DNA of 64,000 bases from assembly GCA_016648135.1 (NCBI GenBank), contig JADDOH010001988.1, positions 1 to 64,000 on the forward strand. Direction: 5' to 3'. This document shows, piece by piece, positions 63,200 through 64,000 of this stretch. The stretch's first letter is position 1. Each line of letters begins with the position of its first letter. The stretch is from Agrypnia vestita. Taxonomy: Eukaryota > Arthropoda > Insecta > Trichoptera > Phryganeidae. The notes under the pieces are model-generated. The model ran no database searches and was not told the origin of the DNA. It saw nothing but the letters and a program-made list of their open reading frames with translations. The position numbers and the translations under genes were made by a program.

Positions 63200-63400
63200 T
63201 CGCTGGGTAACACGTATTTAACATTCACTGGAACATTCCATCGAGAACTGGATGAACTGGCTCGCAGATTATCGCCAATTAGGTACTTCGCTTGATTATT
63301 CGCTCTGATTTATCGCTCCAATTAACGCACCTGGCCACCCTGGCCTCGCGGCGCGCAGCCGACTTCGCACGGTTACGACATTTCAAACGCGACCACAAAA
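63200..63400 (+). repeat. TATA-containing repeat family, 5' part only (copy 4)
   Basis: ATCGCTGGGTAACACGTATT, TTCACTGGAACATTCCATCG, AATTAGGTACTTCGCTTGAT, CTGGCCACCCTGGC. Truncated before the TATA block. Confidence 0.5.
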
Positions 63401-63499
63401 AAATCATTAATGATGTCTCATTACCAACAGCGACATCTGTACTGGTTTATGGGAAAGACAAATTTTTAACCACAGGAGGCGGTAATAGAAATACAACTC

Positions 63500-63668
63500 A
63501 CATATGGAACAAGGCTCGCATGTTACAATTTCCAAAAATTTGATAGATGTGGTGGTCTGGGTGCAATTGGTGAAAGTTTCATTGCGTAAAGTCAGCCATA
63601 CGACAGGTCGCAAGCCCTATGTACACCCTAAAATGTAGCCTTGTCTGTATGAGTCATCTATGATATAT
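63500..63668 (+). repeat. family T MITE, right-hand part
   Basis: TTCCAAAAATTTGATAGATG TGGT, CAGCCATACGACAGGTCGCA and GAGTCATCTATGATATATCT match 9560-9970. Left end missing. Confidence 0.5.
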
Positions 63669-63673
63669 CTTTT

Positions 63674-63965
63674 TACTCCCTTTCTTTTAGCTCGTAGCGT
63701 CTGCGGTTTGTAGTCTGCCGGAAAAACAGATCAATTTTTAACAATTTTCCCGTGATCCAATCGAGCTGAAACTTTGCAGACAGATTCGTATAATAAAATA
63801 ATAATTATAGTATAATTTTGGATTTTTAGAAATTTTAATGGATTTTTCAAATTGAAATCACTACAAATGAACTGAAATGAACCCGACGCGTGCAGTAGGC
63901 ACGAAACCTGATTCAATAAGAAAGGGAGTGTAACAAAAACTTGGCTTTTATGGGTTAGTTTTTTA
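63674..63965 (-). repeat. ACTCCC-ended repeat, copy 8
   Basis: TTTACTCCCTTTCTTTTAGC, GTGATCCAATCGAGCTGAAA, GACGCGTGCAGTAGGCACGA, AAAGGGAGTGTAACAAAAAC, TTGGCTTTTATGGGTTAG. Minus orientation, nearly the same layout as copy 1 at the other end of the window. Confidence 0.62.
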
Positions 63966-64000
63966 AATCATATCTAAACGTATTTTAAAATAAACTGTTA

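Overview
The window looks like a gene-poor, transposon-dense stretch of an insect nuclear genome. The evidence is an AT-rich background, a complete mariner, PIF/Harbinger, hAT, Tc1/IS630-type and TTAA-site elements, Helitron-like ends, many 5'-truncated non-LTR retrotransposons (RTE, Jockey-like, CR1-like), Penelope-like (PLE) fragments, tRNA-derived SINEs and a short TTAGG run (the insect telomere unit). A lepidopteran is a reasonable guess from the overall repeat style, but the sequence does not prove it. There are no operons, CRISPR arrays, rRNA genes or convincing complete host genes. Three weak host-exon candidates (1..194, 10930..11208 and the CpG-rich block 58910..59835) are listed with low confidence.

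Layout. 1-6 kb: repeats, then a Helitron carrying an RTE that in turn carries a Harbinger, then an inverted SINE pair and a 44-bp minisatellite. 6-12 kb: Jockey-like tails, a 30-bp perfect palindrome, a palindromic PLE-like unit broken by a LINE, and a MITE with long inverted ends. 12-19 kb: a repeat with an array of heat-shock-element-like pentamers, LINE remnants, a deleted mariner, a hAT carrying an RTE tail, and a 315-bp palindrome with hammerhead-like motifs. 19-26 kb: a Harbinger carrying a CR1-like tail, a Jockey-like element carrying the second heat-shock-like repeat, a full-length mariner with an open frame but a lost first catalytic Asp, an RTE split by a TTAA element, and another Jockey-like tail. 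26-34 kb: MITEs, the ACTCCC-ended repeat family, a Harbinger carrying a Tc1/IS630-type element, and LINE tails. 34-41 kb: PLE fragments, three different LINE remnants and a second Helitron. 41-54 kb: a SINE, a pair of about 250-bp direct repeats, a LINE with a scrambled 5' end, a MADF-bearing Harbinger, a second Tc1/IS630-type copy and a PLE flanked by identical 81-bp inverted repeats. 54-64 kb: nested hAT elements, a cluster of long fold-back elements, a CpG-rich block and more copies of the families above.

How the parts relate. The organising principle is nesting. In several places the target duplication lets the pre-insertion sequence be inferred: TAA around Harbinger, TTAA restoring the RTE reading frame, 8 bp around hAT, and 11-12 bp around LINEs. 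The least explained signals are (i) short PLE-derived units that repeatedly carry hammerhead-like CTGANGA...GAAA motifs in opposite orientations at their two ends, (ii) an abundant fold-back family with ACTCCCTTTCT ends and a conserved hairpin, (iii) heat-shock-element-like arrays inside a dispersed repeat, and (iv) a cluster of three near-abutting long palindromes. All family names and boundaries come from reading the sequence by eye. No database search was run.
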